Below, piece after piece: positions 12,001 through 23,622 of a stretch of DNA of 64,000 bases. The first letter of the stretch is position 1. Each line of letters starts with the position of its first letter. The position numbers and the translations under genes were made by a program. This stretch comes from Salminus brasiliensis (taxonomy: Eukaryota > Chordata > Actinopteri > Characiformes > Bryconidae): the NCBI RefSeq assembly GCF_030463535.1, contig NC_132893.1:31761724-31825723 (forward strand), given 5' to 3'. Below the pieces are notes generated by a model. It was not told where the DNA came from. It saw only the letters and a program-made list of their open reading frames with translations, and ran no database searches.

Positions 12001-14145
12001 CAACATTCAACATTGTGTGTTGTTAAGAGTAGCCTATATGTAGTGGTGGGCAGTATGACAATATTTTATCGTATTGTGATAAGTGTTGGTATCGTGGTAC
12101 ACAATATACCTCTATGAGTATATCATGGACATCATCAGTGCTTAAAGAACATCGATTTACTGCACATTTAACAGAGTGTGTGACCAGTCCTATTTAATTG
12201 AATGGAGTGCAGCATATTTTGAGTAAAAATCATGGTACTCAGTATAGGAGAGTATGTGGGTAGCAATGTTTTTAACATTTTACACTGTTGCTGCATTTTG
12301 TCTACATGACAAAATATTGTGATAAATATTGTACATCGTAACAAACATTTTTAAATATCGTGATATAACATTTTTCCCATATCGACCCAGATCTAACTAT
12401 ATGGCATGTCTATGTGTTGTCTGGATGGGTGTTTGCTCACCACAGTACAGCAGAGTGGCCAGAACCACCAGAACAGGGCCAAAGCCACCAACAGCACAAG
12501 AACCAGGAACACTATGGCCACCACTATCCCGTTAGACTGCCATATAAAGACACATGCTCAGGTGAGGGAGAACAAGTCTAATACCAGTCTTCATGTGTGT
12601 ACAGTGATAAAATAAAATTGACTAGGAAGTTCCACTGATTTTCTATAGGTTACTTGGTCCTTAAGTATTTTTTTAGCTGCTACATTACTTCCTCTACTCA
12701 AGCTGATGACTGGAGAGGTACATTCACTTCAGAGTGTGGTTTAGGCTTCTTTACACATCTCTGGTTGTAGTTATGGATATATACCCTATATGCAGTTACA
12801 TCACAAGTGTATTGCTACAAATAGTAACACAGTTAGATGTTAAGAACATGTACTCGTACTAAACAATGTCATCCTGGACTAAGGATAAACTGAGGAACTG
12901 ATCAATGTGGATACTGGTGACATGTCGATTGTATAATACTCACACATGTGGTGGCGAATATCGTGATTGGACTGGAAATGTAGGAGTGACCATGATTAAA
13001 GCTAATCAGCACTTCGATTGAGCTGTTGAGTGAAAAAAAACACATCTTACACATAGAGCTGGGCAATATGACGATATTTTAGCTTATTGTGATCAAATTT
13101 GTTATGGTGATAATAATAAGCTTCTCTAAGCATATGGAGGAGACTGTTGGTGCTTAATAAACACTGATCAGCTGCAGGTTTCATTACTAACAGTGTAATT
13201 AGACTGGGTTAATTAGATGAAGAGCAGCAGATGTTGAGTAGAAATCACTGTATTCAGTACAGGAGAGGATCTGAATAGTAGATTATAAGAATCTGTGGCT
13301 GCTGATGTTTTTAGTTTGTGATTACATGTATCGTGATAAATATCAGTAATATAGTATTTTTACCATATCGCCCAGCCCTACTTACGCATCAAAATACACC
13401 CTGCAGATTTAATCCAGTATGAATCTGCAGAATGTGTAGTTTTTACAGTCTGACATTAATAATTATTCCTGTAAACTGACACAATTCTTACTCAATCTAA
13501 ATACTGAGCCATGTTGGAGCTGGAATTGCTTTACATGGGTAGAAACTAATGAATCTGCAGAGTGTGAATTTAATCCAGTATGAATCTGCAGATTGTAGTT
13601 TTTACAGTCTGACATTAATAATTGTGGAGTTAATTTAATCCACTATGAATCCACTGCAGCGTATGTAGTTTTTTTGTGCAGTTCAATACAGTATGGATTT
13701 AATCCAGTTTCCAGCTAATTAATAATACATTTAAGTAATTAATTTAAGTAGTTACTGTGCAGTGATTTTAATCTAGTATGAATCTGCAGAATATGTTGTT
13801 TTTACAGTCTAACATTAATAATTATGGAGTTAATTTAATCCAGTATGAATCTGTAGATTGTGTAGTTTTAACAGTCTGAAAGTAATTTGTGTGGAGTTAA
13901 TTTAATCCGGTATGAATCTGCAGGGTGTAGTTTTTAGAGTTCAACATTAATAGTTGTGTAGTGAGTTTAATCCAGTATGAATCATAAAGACACTGTGATT
14001 AAACTGACTTAATAAAGTGGCTCCACAGAGCTTAAATAAGAGCAGAAACATGGTTTCACAGAAATAGAAAGGTTTAAGTGGGTCATCTCTCAGGCAGAAC
14101 TTAAAAGGTCAGGCCCCATGCCATGGCAAACAAAAATGCCCTGAC

Positions 14146-14186
<41 letters not shown>

Positions 14187-16495
14187 GCGCACTTAACTCT
14201 ACTTGGCCCTTTGTTTTAGTGTGTGACCGCTCCTTATCAGCGGTCTCATGGCTACAAGCAGAAACCCAAACAGAAGTCAAGAGAAACACATGATATGTCT
14301 GTTTGCCTGCCAGTTCCTAACAGCTGTAGCTCTGTTAATGACCAGCCTGTGTTCTAAAAGTGCAGCAGGAAGAATGCTACTCACTGTCCAACTTCGGTCA
14401 ACACTGGAGCTGGACACAGCACGTAAGCGTCCTTCACAATGGTGGGCTTCTCATCTAAGAGGAAGAGACGACTGCATGAGATCACTGCGGACTGCCAAAC
14501 ATACTCAGGCACAGTGCTTTCATCTAATAATGTGGTACCATTAACTCCTCTAAACACTGAGATAGTTCACAGACCAGTTTCCATGCTGGCCTCTTCACCG
14601 CAGAGGTTTCCAAAACAGTCACAGCACACAGTTACTGACGCAAGATAACAGAGTGGACATACATTGCCGAAAAAATGGTCTGGCCAGCTCAAGCTGGTCA
14701 GCTAAGTTCTTAAGGGTTGGTTTTTTAGTTTAGGTTTGACTGACTAGCTGGTGTATCTGCAGGGCCAACCTGACCAAGATAGTCAATCAGTATGCTGGAT
14801 GACCACCGTGACCAAGCTGGTTGACCAGCGTGACCAAGCTGGATGACCACCATGACCGAGCTGGTTGACCACCATGACCATGGTTGATCAGCTTGACCAG
14901 AATGAGCTAACGGGTTGACCAACTTCACAAAACCGGTCAACTAGTACGACCAGTTTGACCACTAGCTAGGTGAAGCTGGTTTTTCTGGTCAACCAGCTAA
15001 TCAATCAAATGTCAACCAAATGAAAACATATGAGAGCTGCTTAGCCAGCTGGTTTACCAACATAAGGTGCATTTTGGAAGCTTTGGTGACCAGCTTTTAA
15101 CCATCTTGACCATCTGAAACCAAGATTGATGTTAAAGTGGGGGGCAGTGGTGGCTTAGCGGTTATATCTCCGGGCTATTTTGATGACAGGGTTGTGGGTT
15201 CGACACCCGGGCTCTTGAGCAAGGCCCTTTACCCTCTCTGCTCCCCAGGCACCGCAGCAATGGCTGCCCACCACTCCGGGCACACGTGTTCACTGTCACT
15301 GTGTGTGTTTCATTAGTGTGGGGTCACTGCACGGCCAATCTTGTAGACCAAGACTGTCTCCATCAACACTCATGAATGAGCAGGTCTTACTGCTGTTTCT
15401 GCAGCTTTGTTTAATAAGGGTCTGCATGGGTTGGGATGTGAACTGCACGTTAAAGTAAAATCCAACTGCAATTTCAACCAAGCAACCAAGCTCCAGATTT
15501 CCATTCTATGGCCCTGTAAAGTGTTAAGTTGATGGTAACTCTATGTGACATTAGGGGAAATCCATAGCAGGTTTTATTTGAGGCTGTACATATCCTGAGA
15601 TCCTGTTTGTTACTGGGTAATGACATGACCGCGGTCTTCCATGCTTCCGCCTGCCGTAACCAAATTATAGTGAACGAAAGGCAAATTACAGATCCTTCTA
15701 TACTAATGGCTTACTGTTTGGATTGGTAAATATGGCCTACAACAGCTGAGAGCTTAAACATGGGATATGTGGACTGGCTTACTGTAGGATTCTTGTTGAT
15801 TGACCGACAATGTGCAGAGTACACCCTCCGAGCTCCGCCCCTGAGCGAAGCCCCGCCCTCTGAGAACAATGTTGAACGATTCTGAAACAGACGGCAGAGC
15901 TGAAGATTGCTGCTACACTGAAACGAGCTTCAGGTCAAATATTCAACTGTTCATTAAACTTTCCACAGCATACCGTTCACACAAATGCTGGAGGGCTCAA
16001 CGTTAAAGATCTCGATGCATGATTTCTTTAAAATCTGCAAAAAACATGAGAAAAACAGTGTTAATGCACAAAATCTCATAGTTTTAGGACATGCACTGAG
16101 AACTGAGAAAATGGGTCTTACAGAGTTCACAATAGACTTAAGAGCATGGAATCCGTCCAGCACAGGAAACACCTGATCTTTGCTGTCTGCAATATCAGCA
16201 AGCTGGAAAGGACAACACAAAACAAGCCAAAATAGTAAATTGCAGTAACCATTACAAGCTACTGTTTTTACACACATTTCCTCAGGCTTCTACTCTCCAA
16301 ACACCAAAGCTGCAATTAGAAGCAGTCTTGGGATTTTCCACTTTTTACAGGATTAAACAAGCTGGCTAAAGAGGCTAACAATAAGTAGAAGGTGGTTAGG
16401 TATCAAAAAGCATGATGCAAATCAATTATATGTTACATGCACATCCTAACCATCATCATACACTATAAAAATATCAATAAATATAAAAAAAACAC

Positions 16496-16561
<66 letters not shown>

Positions 16562-19500
16562 AGTAATTCAAATGTACTCATCCCTGCTGAACAAACACCT
16601 GGCCAGCTCAAGCTACTAGGGTATGTTTTTGGTGGAGTTTGATGGTTTATCTGGTCTAGGATCCACCTGACCAAGCTAGACAACCAGTATGACATAGCTT
16701 GGCCTAGTTGACCAGCATGACCAGCAAAATCAAGCTGGTCGACCAGCATGATCAAAATTAAATAAAACCTATGCTATTCTGGCCAAGAGCAGGTTAACCA
16801 GCTGGCTCAATAGCAAAAGCTGGTCTTGAGCTGGATTTTCAGCAGGTGTAGAGTGTATGGATAATATAAGCATCATGCTAGTTGCTACCACCTTCTACTT
16901 ACTGTTAGCCACTTTAGCTAGACTGCTGGATGTAACTACTGCCCATTTACGTTCATTCACTGTCAGCTAAATTAGCTGCTTGTTGCTTGTTGTCGAAAAG
17001 AACGAACTATTTTTTAAGGCCTGAGAGCTGCCAGCTCTGTTCTCCAGATAATGCACAACAAGCAGCCTGTCCATGGCAACGCTAATCCAATCACAGCCCC
17101 AGATCAGATCCTGCATGGACAACAACATCAATTTCAGCTAAACTCAATTTCTATTATATATCCAGCATTCATTACTGTTCAAATTCTTATACATCATCCT
17201 ACAGAGATTAGACTGCTCTGTGTTTACTGTAAAAAACATTTTAAAATACATAAATAAATAAATAAATACACAAATTGGCTGATTGGTCAATATAGTAAAA
17301 TTTTCATCATCATAAAAAAAAAAAACTTCTCACATCAATGTAAAAAAATATATTTTAGTATTACTATATTATTAATATTATTATTTAAATATAATATACA
17401 TTTATTACTTTTAGATTGCTGAGTTGTTTTGTTTAATGTTCTTTTTACTATATTGACCAATTACCCACATTTCATTATTATTCTTTATTCATTATTATTC
17501 TTATTATTCTATTATTCTTCATTTATTTTATAATTTTTCATTACTTTTTAATTTATTTTATTACAATGTATGCAAAACTGATGTCAATGGATAGGATCCA
17601 ATGGCTATTGGAACACTTTATTCTATAAAACTATATTATGCACAGTGAAAAGTAATAATAAATAATAATTTCAGTTTATATTAAACATCTTTATCAATTA
17701 AATCACTCAATTAAACTATTTGAACTGGAAATCTAAACAAATCTATTACTTAATACATTGTATTTATCTTTATAATGGTAGGCTTATAATAATATATTCC
17801 ACTCAACTTCCATTTAATTCGTCTGTTACTTTAATGGCCAATTATCCCAATTTCCAATGACCCTATCCATCGGATCAGCCACACCATCCAGCTCTACCAC
17901 TCAACTCAGGTGAAAAAGTGTCATTTGGACGGTCAGCCTAACACACACACTGATTTATCAAAGATCAATGTGTCTTACATACTTGCTGGGCATCGAAGTC
18001 CTTCACCCCCACACAGTACACACGGGCACCGTACTGTCTCGCTGCATCAGCCTGCATGTGCAGAGACACAGGTGTAAAACATTTGATTTGATTAAGGGGC
18101 TTTAAGAGCTGTTATAGGTTCATATATGAAAATTCCCTAATTATCAAAAACCTGCCAAAGTATCAGTCACGGCTGTGATGTCACAACACATTTACATACA
18201 AACACCCATCCAGCCTACAGCAGTTTAGCTCCGCCCATTGACGGAGAGTGTCGTTACTGCAGACAGCCTGCAGCAGTTTAGCTCCGCCCATTGACAGTGT
18301 TGACTGCAGACAGCCTGCAGCAGTTTAGCTCCGCCCATTAACAGATAGTGTCATTACTGCAGACAGCCTGCACCAGTTTAGCTCCGCCCATTAACAGATA
18401 GTGTCATTACTGCAGACAGCCTGCACCAGTTTAGCTCCGCCCATTGACGGAGAGTGTCGTTACTGCAGACAGCCTGCACCAGTTTAGCTCCGCCCATTGA
18501 CGGAGAGTGTTGTTACTGCAGACAGCCTGTAGCAGAGTTACTGGAGTGCTGGATGTGGGGAATTTTTGATAATGTGGCGTCCTCACCTGATTCACTGCAA
18601 GGTCGTGCGGGTAGACCTCCAATTTCCCATCAGTCAGTGCAATAATAATACTGGATGCTCTTATGCTCTGAGCTTTCATTTGTTCTATGACCTGAAAAAG
18701 GAAACAACAACATCCGAATGCTCAGATCTACTATATCCGTTATATCCACTACATGGACAAAAGTATTGGGACACCTGACCATTCTCCCAAAATCAAGGGC
18801 ATTAAAAAAAAGTGTATCCTAATTTTGTTGGAGTAACTGTCTCTAATGACCAGAGAAGAAGGCTTTCTGCTAGATTTGGAGGAGGAGGAGCACTGCTGTG
18901 AGGATTTGATTGCATTTAGAGAAACGAGAACATTAGAGAAGTCAGGACATCAGGACCTCATCCCCAACTCCCCACCCTGGACAGACCGCTCAGATTCACA
19001 GACAGTGACGTATCTAGAACTTCCAGAAGGCCTGCATTTTTTTCACATGTACAGAACACTTACCTTTTTAATGCCTTCATGCATGTATGTTTCACCAGCA
19101 GGTCTGATCTTACTCAAGCGCTCCAACCCCACATTAATAGAAGGCCTGTTAGAAGTACACAAGACGGAGCTCAGTGCACATTCTGCAGGTATAAGATAAC
19201 TGCCATAGCTGAGACACCAAGCTCGATCATATCAGTGCATAGGGGCCTAAATTACAGATCTGCACAACATCTCACCCACAAAGAATGCAAACCATGCATG
19301 TTAGCTGTGCAGCACTGGTAGAGACTCCAGTATACATGCCGTTCCTCTCAGGAACGAGCTGAGCAGCCCTGGTTTGAGAGTAATGATCAGCTCTGCAGAG
19401 TTTATACAGTTTAGACACTACGAGGTAGGACATCTCCAGCCCTGCGTACCAGTGGGTAGTTCTGGGTGTTCGCCTGAGGATGAGCAGAAGAACTCACCTG

Positions 19501-21765
19501 TCTCCAGTGAGGGGCAGAATCACCTCTGCTTTGGAGGAGAAGACTATGAAAGACACCCTCATCTTTGGACTGCAAGAGAGAAGAGATGGAAGAGGGTCTG
19601 AGGTGGCTTTGCACATTAGCTTGTGAAAGACTGGAAATGGGTGTGTTGATCTATGTAACGATACAGAGAGCTGCACGTGCGGTGAGTGTAATTCACTATC
19701 ACGCCATGCTTTGTGCGCCCCCTTATGGACAAGCTGACAGCTCCAGAAGCTTGATCTGAAGGTAAAGAAGCATGTGGGTTGAGGCGGTAGAGTAATACTA
19801 CAGGATTTTACACTAATATGACTCTATGGGTTACGCAGCGTTACACAGCAGTTCTAGAGAGATGCTCTTGTCCTGCAGCTCCACCACCAAAGCTCCATAG
19901 TGCAGCAGCAGCAGCGCTCCGGCCCGGGGTGGGTCAGTGGAGCATCAGCCTGATTCTAAAGCTGCTGTTTTAAGGTTGATAGAAACACAACTGATACCAA
20001 CTGAACCCAACATCATCAATCAAATCCAATGGTGGGCTTGTGAGTGTGTTGTTACACTCTTAGTAGAAAAGTGTTTGATAGTGCTCATTTCTGCCAGCAC
20101 CCCGTGTTAAGCTAGTGCCACAGTCATGGGGTGTTAGCTTAAAAAGGGGCTGTTAAGCAATTAAGCTTATTAGCTTATGTTTGATCTGATTGAGTTTTAC
20201 TGGCAAGAATTTCAGTTGGGCTTTTTTTCAAAGCATGAATATGAAGGTATTACTTTTTATGATTCATAATTTATGACATTTGTATTATATTTTGTTATTT
20301 TATTATATTATATATTGTAATATTTTATTATATTTATATTTTATTTACATGATTATTATTTTTTGATATTTTTATTTGTAGTATTTTTATGGGGTAAGTT
20401 ATTGTAAAATATTACGATTATATATAAATCCTAGGGGAAATATTATGATATAGTATTGGTGTTATTATTGGTACTTTTATAATAATAATAATAATAATAA
20501 TAATTATTATTATTATTATTATTATTATTAATAAATATACATACATAGAAGTGAAAGAATAGATTTAGATTTATTTTATTTTGGTAGAAACATATATACA
20601 TATAGTGAAATATTATGACATATTATTGGTACTTTTATTATTATTGTTGATACGTGAATAATATATATAATATTTTATATACAATATAATAATATAATCA
20701 TTTCTATATAATAATAATCAACTAAAAGTACCAATAATTATATATTATTGATTATTATTATTATAAATCAATTACAACAACAAAATATATTATAAATATT
20801 AATTCTATTCATTTACTTTTATTCATGTCACTCTCCAGAACATCAACTTTACAGGACAAGGAAAAGACCTTCTTAACTTTCAAAGGAAGTCAATATAAAA
20901 AGATTAGATTCTGAATCATTCTAGAGCATTTCTATTGGTCCATGTCATCATGAGATTCTGACAATATTGTGTTATGAACAACTGTCAGATCCACAATTAT
21001 ATCAAACAAACACCAACAACGGAGATACAAGGTTAAAACAACAGCATACAAAATCCTACTAACAGAATTCCAATACAAGAACTACACACAGTGCAGCCCA
21101 AACACACACACACAGCCCAAACACACCCATGTGGGAGTTACGACTGATGCTGAGGAGAAACAGAGCGAAGTCTAAATTCACCATGTTCACCACAGTGTGT
21201 GTCAGCAGAGTCCCTCCTGTCCCAGCATCAGTCTACTGAACTTTCCTCCAGGCCTCGGGCCGTGTTAACTAGGTCACACAGCCACAGTCCCCTCCACACA
21301 CAACACAACACAAGCATCATAAAACGGTCTGAAGTTAAACATAGTAATACACCATTAAGCTTATATTTAGCCTCACATGTGTTCACAGTGTGTGGTGTGT
21401 CCTGTGGTGAGTACTGAAGCACTGAACCACTGGTAGGAGTCACTCTCCAAGCACAACTGCAGAGACAGCAGAGACAGCTTACCTTACGAAGCGATTGGTT
21501 AGCTGCTCCACAAATCCATATATCTCCAGCCAGTCGTCCGACACACTCCCGGACCTGGAATGATGGCAAATGTTTTCATGCCTTTGTGAGATAAACAGGC
21601 CCTTATAAGGGCTCTAAAGTGCTACAGAAGGCCACTCGCTTGGGCTTCAAAAGAAAAGCCCCCCGAAAATAGCAGATCCAACTGCTAACGTGTTCTTATT
21701 ATAGACATACTGCAGATGTGAAGAATTTTAGGATTCGAGGGGAGGGCGAGAGGCAAAAGAAGAGG

Positions 21766-21834
<69 letters not shown>

Positions 21835-22498
21835 GCGCTGGTTTTTCTACATTCATGAGACAGTATGCATATACATTCAAGTACTGTTGCTGTTACTGCT
21901 TCTGCTGCCATATGCATCCATTAATGGCCACAGTACTGGCCACTTCCAGCATGATTAAGCACCCCGTCCCAGAGCCAACGCCTCTCAAACTGGTCCTGAG
22001 AAATATGCTGGAACTGTTGGACATATTGTGGAATTCCTGTCATGGAGAATTTTAATTAAATGAAGTATTATAGTGTTTCTAATGAAGTGCTTAGTGAGTG
22101 CATACAGATATTGACAAATTGACAAAAGTATTAAGACACCTGCCACCTGCGTATCTGTCTCTACTGTCCAGTGAGATGAGTGATGTTCAGTGAGGATCAG
22201 GATGTTGGATCATCAACACCTGACCCCACCACACCACATCCCCAACAAACCAACTCATCCCATATGCCTCTGCTCCACTGCTCAATGCTGGGGGGGCTTT
22301 TTTAGATCCCTATAGCCAGGCCTGGCATTAGGCAGCATGGTACCAATAGGTTCATGATTATTGATCTGCTTCAGGTAGTCCTAATCTATTGGCAGTACTT
22401 CTTCTGTACAGGGACTAGACAAGCTGCGTGTGTGTGTGTGCATTTGCACATCTGTGTCAGCAATGGGGGGACCTTCATAAACTCTACTATATCAAACA

Positions 22499-22529
<31 letters not shown>

Positions 22530-22775
22530 TGGGTTCCATACAACTGTCAAACTGCTCTATTCAACCAATCATAATCAATCACTCACACTGCCCATCAGGG
22601 AGGGGGCGCTGTTTTATGAATGAACGCCCCCTCCCACCCCCTCCCACCCCTCCAACACTCACCTGTCCAGCACGAAGTACAGATCAAAGGCTCCATGGCA
22701 GGACCCCTCTTCCTCCTCTTCACACACACACACCAGCGCCCAGAGCGCCATCAGCAACAGCAGCACGAGCCGCAT
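7109..22775 (-). CDS. antxr2: ANTXR2 (anthrax toxin receptor 2 / CMG2), complete, 17 coding exons
   Basis: This is a single-pass cell-surface receptor that binds laminin and collagens IV and VI and helps clear collagen VI; it is also the host receptor used by anthrax toxin. Exons (minus): 22775-22663, 21554-21483, 19569-19498, 19145-19064, 18691-18587, 18051-17983, 16202-16122, 16034-15974, 15881-15783, 14454-14385, 13022-12944, 12536-12441, 11960-11910, 10718-10623, 10210-10037, 9235-9155, 7147-7109. All phases join and give 479 residues. A signal peptide covers about residues 1-18, followed by EEEEEGSC. The vWA domain follows, with the metal-site residues D37, S39, S41, T105 and D134 all present. 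The Ig-like part is about 215-300, the transmembrane segment about 304-325 ending WWFWPLCC, and the tail is proline-rich with KWYTPIK near residue 440. Vertebrate ANTXR2 is about 489 residues, so this copy looks intact. Fish can have a and b paralogues; which one this is was not decided. Confidence 0.96.
7630..7677. repeat. (CA)n microsatellite
   Basis: About 23 CA units lie in the last antxr2 intron. Similar CA/TG runs lie at 8996-9025, 14150-14185, 21773-21831, 22500-22523, 51659-51690 and 54718-54743. Confidence 0.95.
7915..8100. repeat. TGTATAGTG minisatellite
   Basis: Imperfect units of TGTATAGTGT/CTGTATAGTG/TGTATATTG, roughly 9-12 bp, run for about 180 bp inside antxr2 intron 16. No function is suggested. 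Confidence 0.8.
8101..8210. repeat. Dispersed repeat (GCATTTCTATTGGTCCATTC family)
   Basis: A block around GCATTTCTATTGGTCCATTC followed by ATCATG recurs at 20925-20965, 39800-39835 and, in shortened form, at 5995-6020 and 47150-47180. It is probably one interspersed family with eroded copies. The class is unknown. Confidence 0.5.
9366..9832 (-). mobile_element. Tc1-type MITE, family B copy 1
   Basis: The ends TCTGTCCAAATGTTTGTAGA and GCGTCCCAATACTTTTATGC mark the element. The interior shares GGCTAGAGGGGTATAAAGAC, CCCAGCATTGAGCTGTGG and the GCACCATGCTG blocks with seven other copies in the window. It has no transposase frame. The terminal GTATTGGGAC motif is shared with the deleted Tc1 elements, so Tc1-type mobilisation is inferred. 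It lies in antxr2 intron 15, next to exon 15. Confidence 0.8.
10775..10925 (+). repeat. tRNA-derived SINE fragment
   Basis: GGTCGCGAGTTGGAATCCTG is B-box-like, and the following text (CATCAGCTGCCGGAGTC, CTCTCTCCGGATGGGTAGAT) matches the look of a common fish SINE. It starts next to antxr2 exon 14, in the intron. It is truncated and without an obvious target duplication. Confidence 0.55.
12044..12394. mobile_element. hAT-like MITE, family C copy 1
   Basis: The left end reads GTGGTGGGCAGTATGACAAT and the right end CATATCGACCCAGATC, an imperfect inverted pair. The interior (ATTGTGATAA, TATCGTGGTAC) is shared with copies at 13053-13382 and 39933-40270. It has no frame. It lies in antxr2 intron 12. 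Confidence 0.65.
13053..13382. mobile_element. hAT-like MITE, family C copy 2
   Basis: This is the best-preserved copy. AGAGCTGGGCAATATGACGA at the left pairs with ACCATATCGCCCAGCCCT at the right as terminal inverted repeats. The interior GATCAGCTGCAGGTTTCATT also occurs at the 39.9 kb copy in the opposite orientation. It is non-coding and sits in antxr2 intron 10, just upstream (gene sense) of exon 11. Confidence 0.75.
13395..13990. repeat. Minisatellite with TTAATCCAGTATGAATCTGC unit
   Basis: About six to seven imperfect copies of a unit of roughly 85-100 bp contain TTAATCCAGTATGAATCTGC, then TAGTTTTTACAGTCTGACAT and TAATAATT. They fill the middle of antxr2 intron 10 next to a family C MITE. 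Confidence 0.8.
14735..15065. repeat. GACCAGCATGACCAAGCTGG minisatellite
   Basis: Short imperfect units built on GACCAAGCTGGTTGACCAGC recur about 12 times in antxr2 intron 9. The same motif reappears at 16600-16850 (intron 7) and weakly at 47680-47765, so it is also dispersed. The motif is partly self-complementary (CTGGTTGACCAG). Confidence 0.8.
15137..15340 (+). repeat. tRNA-derived SINE copy 1
   Basis: TGGCTTAGCGG (A-box-like) and GGGTTCGACACC (B-box) are correctly spaced, followed by TTGAGCAAGGCCCTTTACC and ending in a GTGT tail. The same element lies at 28646-28865 and 48868-49145. Intron 9 of antxr2. Confidence 0.75.
16498..16555. repeat. (TA)n microsatellite
   Basis: About 28 TA units lie in antxr2 intron 6. 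Comparable (AT)n runs lie at 39866-39935, 40283-40348, 46918-46974, 54992-55060 and 62962-62990. Confidence 0.95.
16600..16850. repeat. Second GACCAGCATGACC repeat block
   Basis: CTGGTCGACCAGCATGA and related units follow the (TA)n run in antxr2 intron 6. They match the block at 14735-15065 in sequence and orientation, but are fewer and more decayed. Confidence 0.65.
18205..18537. repeat. 53-bp tandem repeat, six copies, in antxr2 intron 5
   Basis: The unit contains AGTTTAGCTCCGCCCATTGA followed by CGGAGAGTGTCGTTACTGCA and GACAGCCTGCA. Six head-to-tail copies differ only by small changes (ATTGACGG or ATTAACAG; one copy is shortened). Each copy keeps CTCCGCCC, a GC-box-like core. It ends about 50 bp from antxr2 exon 5. 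Confidence 0.92.
18749..18985 (+). mobile_element. Tc1-type MITE, family B copy 2 (5' half)
   Basis: It starts with CTACATGGACAAAAGTATTGGG and keeps GTTGGAGTAACTGTCTCTAA and CACTGCTGTGAGGATTTGAT, then stops after CCCCAACTCCCCACCC. The right half is missing. Intron 4 of antxr2. Confidence 0.75.
20260..20830. other. Very AT-rich intronic stretch
   Basis: Runs of TATTTTATTATA and ATAATAATAA fill this part of antxr2 intron 2 (between exons 2 and 3). No exon, element end or structured RNA is recognised. Confidence 0.6.
22118..22470 (+). mobile_element. Tc1-type MITE, family B copy 3 (eroded)
   Basis: TTGACAAAAGTATTAAGACA at the left is a mutated terminus. The interior keeps ATGCTGGGGGGGCTTT and CTGGCATTAGGCAGCATGG. 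The right end is lost after TGTCAGCAATGGGG. Intron 1 of antxr2. Confidence 0.7.
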
Positions 22776-23110
22776 CTCCGCCCGGGACAGATCATGCACA
22801 CACACTCATGCACTCACACATGCACGCACACATGCACGCACACACACACGTTTAGCCGCGCGTAACCACGCGCTCGCTCCCCAGCGCCTTCTTTAACAGC
22901 GTAGCCCCCACCATTATAGAGAGGGTCTCTCTCTTTCTCTCCTCACGCGCAGCCTTAAATCCTGAGTGCGTGTTTTCAGAGGGTCTGGGTGCAGCCGAGC
23001 GCAGCACGAGCTCAACAAATGAACTTGTGCCTTTGCCTTCGATGCCGTGCGCATGCGCGCGCTGTGATAACGCTGTCCACTGTGTTACACACCACAGTCT
23101 CCAGGGTTCA
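22776..23110 (-). promoter_or_regulatory. antxr2: Probable promoter and 5' UTR of antxr2
   Basis: CpG-dense sequence begins directly upstream of the antxr2 ATG (for example GCCGCGCGTAACCACGCGCT near 22855) and ends near 23100, where MITE sequence takes over. It contains a near-palindromic TGCGCATGCGCG at 23048-23059, matching the NRF1 consensus. CpG retention in an otherwise AT-rich window supports a promoter. The transcription start was not located. Confidence 0.6.
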
Positions 23111-23177
23111 GCATTCAACGAACTCTGCGCCTCTTAAAGGGCACCTGACCCAATTTCCAAACGTTATTAAAAAAAAA

Positions 23178-23622
23178 AAAGTTTGTGGACACCCCTTCTA
23201 ATGAAGGCATTCAGCTACTTTAAGCTGCACCCATTGCTGACACTGATGTGCAAATGCACGCACAAACAGCTTGTCTAGTCCCTGTAGAGAAGTACTGCCA
23301 GTAGAATAGGACTATCTGGAGCAGATGAACATGAACCTATTGGCACCATGCTGCCTAATGCCAGGCGTGGGCTAGAGGGGGGTATAAAGCCCCCCAGCGT
23401 TAAGGAGCTGTGGAGCAGTGGAGGAACTGTGTTCTCTGGAATGATGGATGATGATGAGGCGGGTGTTGATCATTATCATCCAACATGATAACATGACCTC
23501 ACTAACGCTCTTGTTAATGTATGCAATCAAATCCTCACAGCAATTCTCCTTCAAAATCTAGTAGAAAGCCTTCTTCCCTGGACAGTAAAGACTCAGGAGT
23601 TACTCCAACAAAAGCAGGATGA
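23178..23622 (-). mobile_element. Tc1-type MITE, family B copy 4
   Basis: GTTTGTGGACACCCCTTCTA opens the copy, and GGAGTTACTCCAACAAAAGC closes it without the final terminus. It abuts the CpG-rich antxr2 promoter from the distal side, between antxr2 and prdm8. Confidence 0.78.

Noticed and set aside
22502-22865. Plus-strand proline/histidine-rich frames over antxr2 exon 1
   Set aside because: They are antisense shadows of the signal-peptide exon and of a CA-rich leader.
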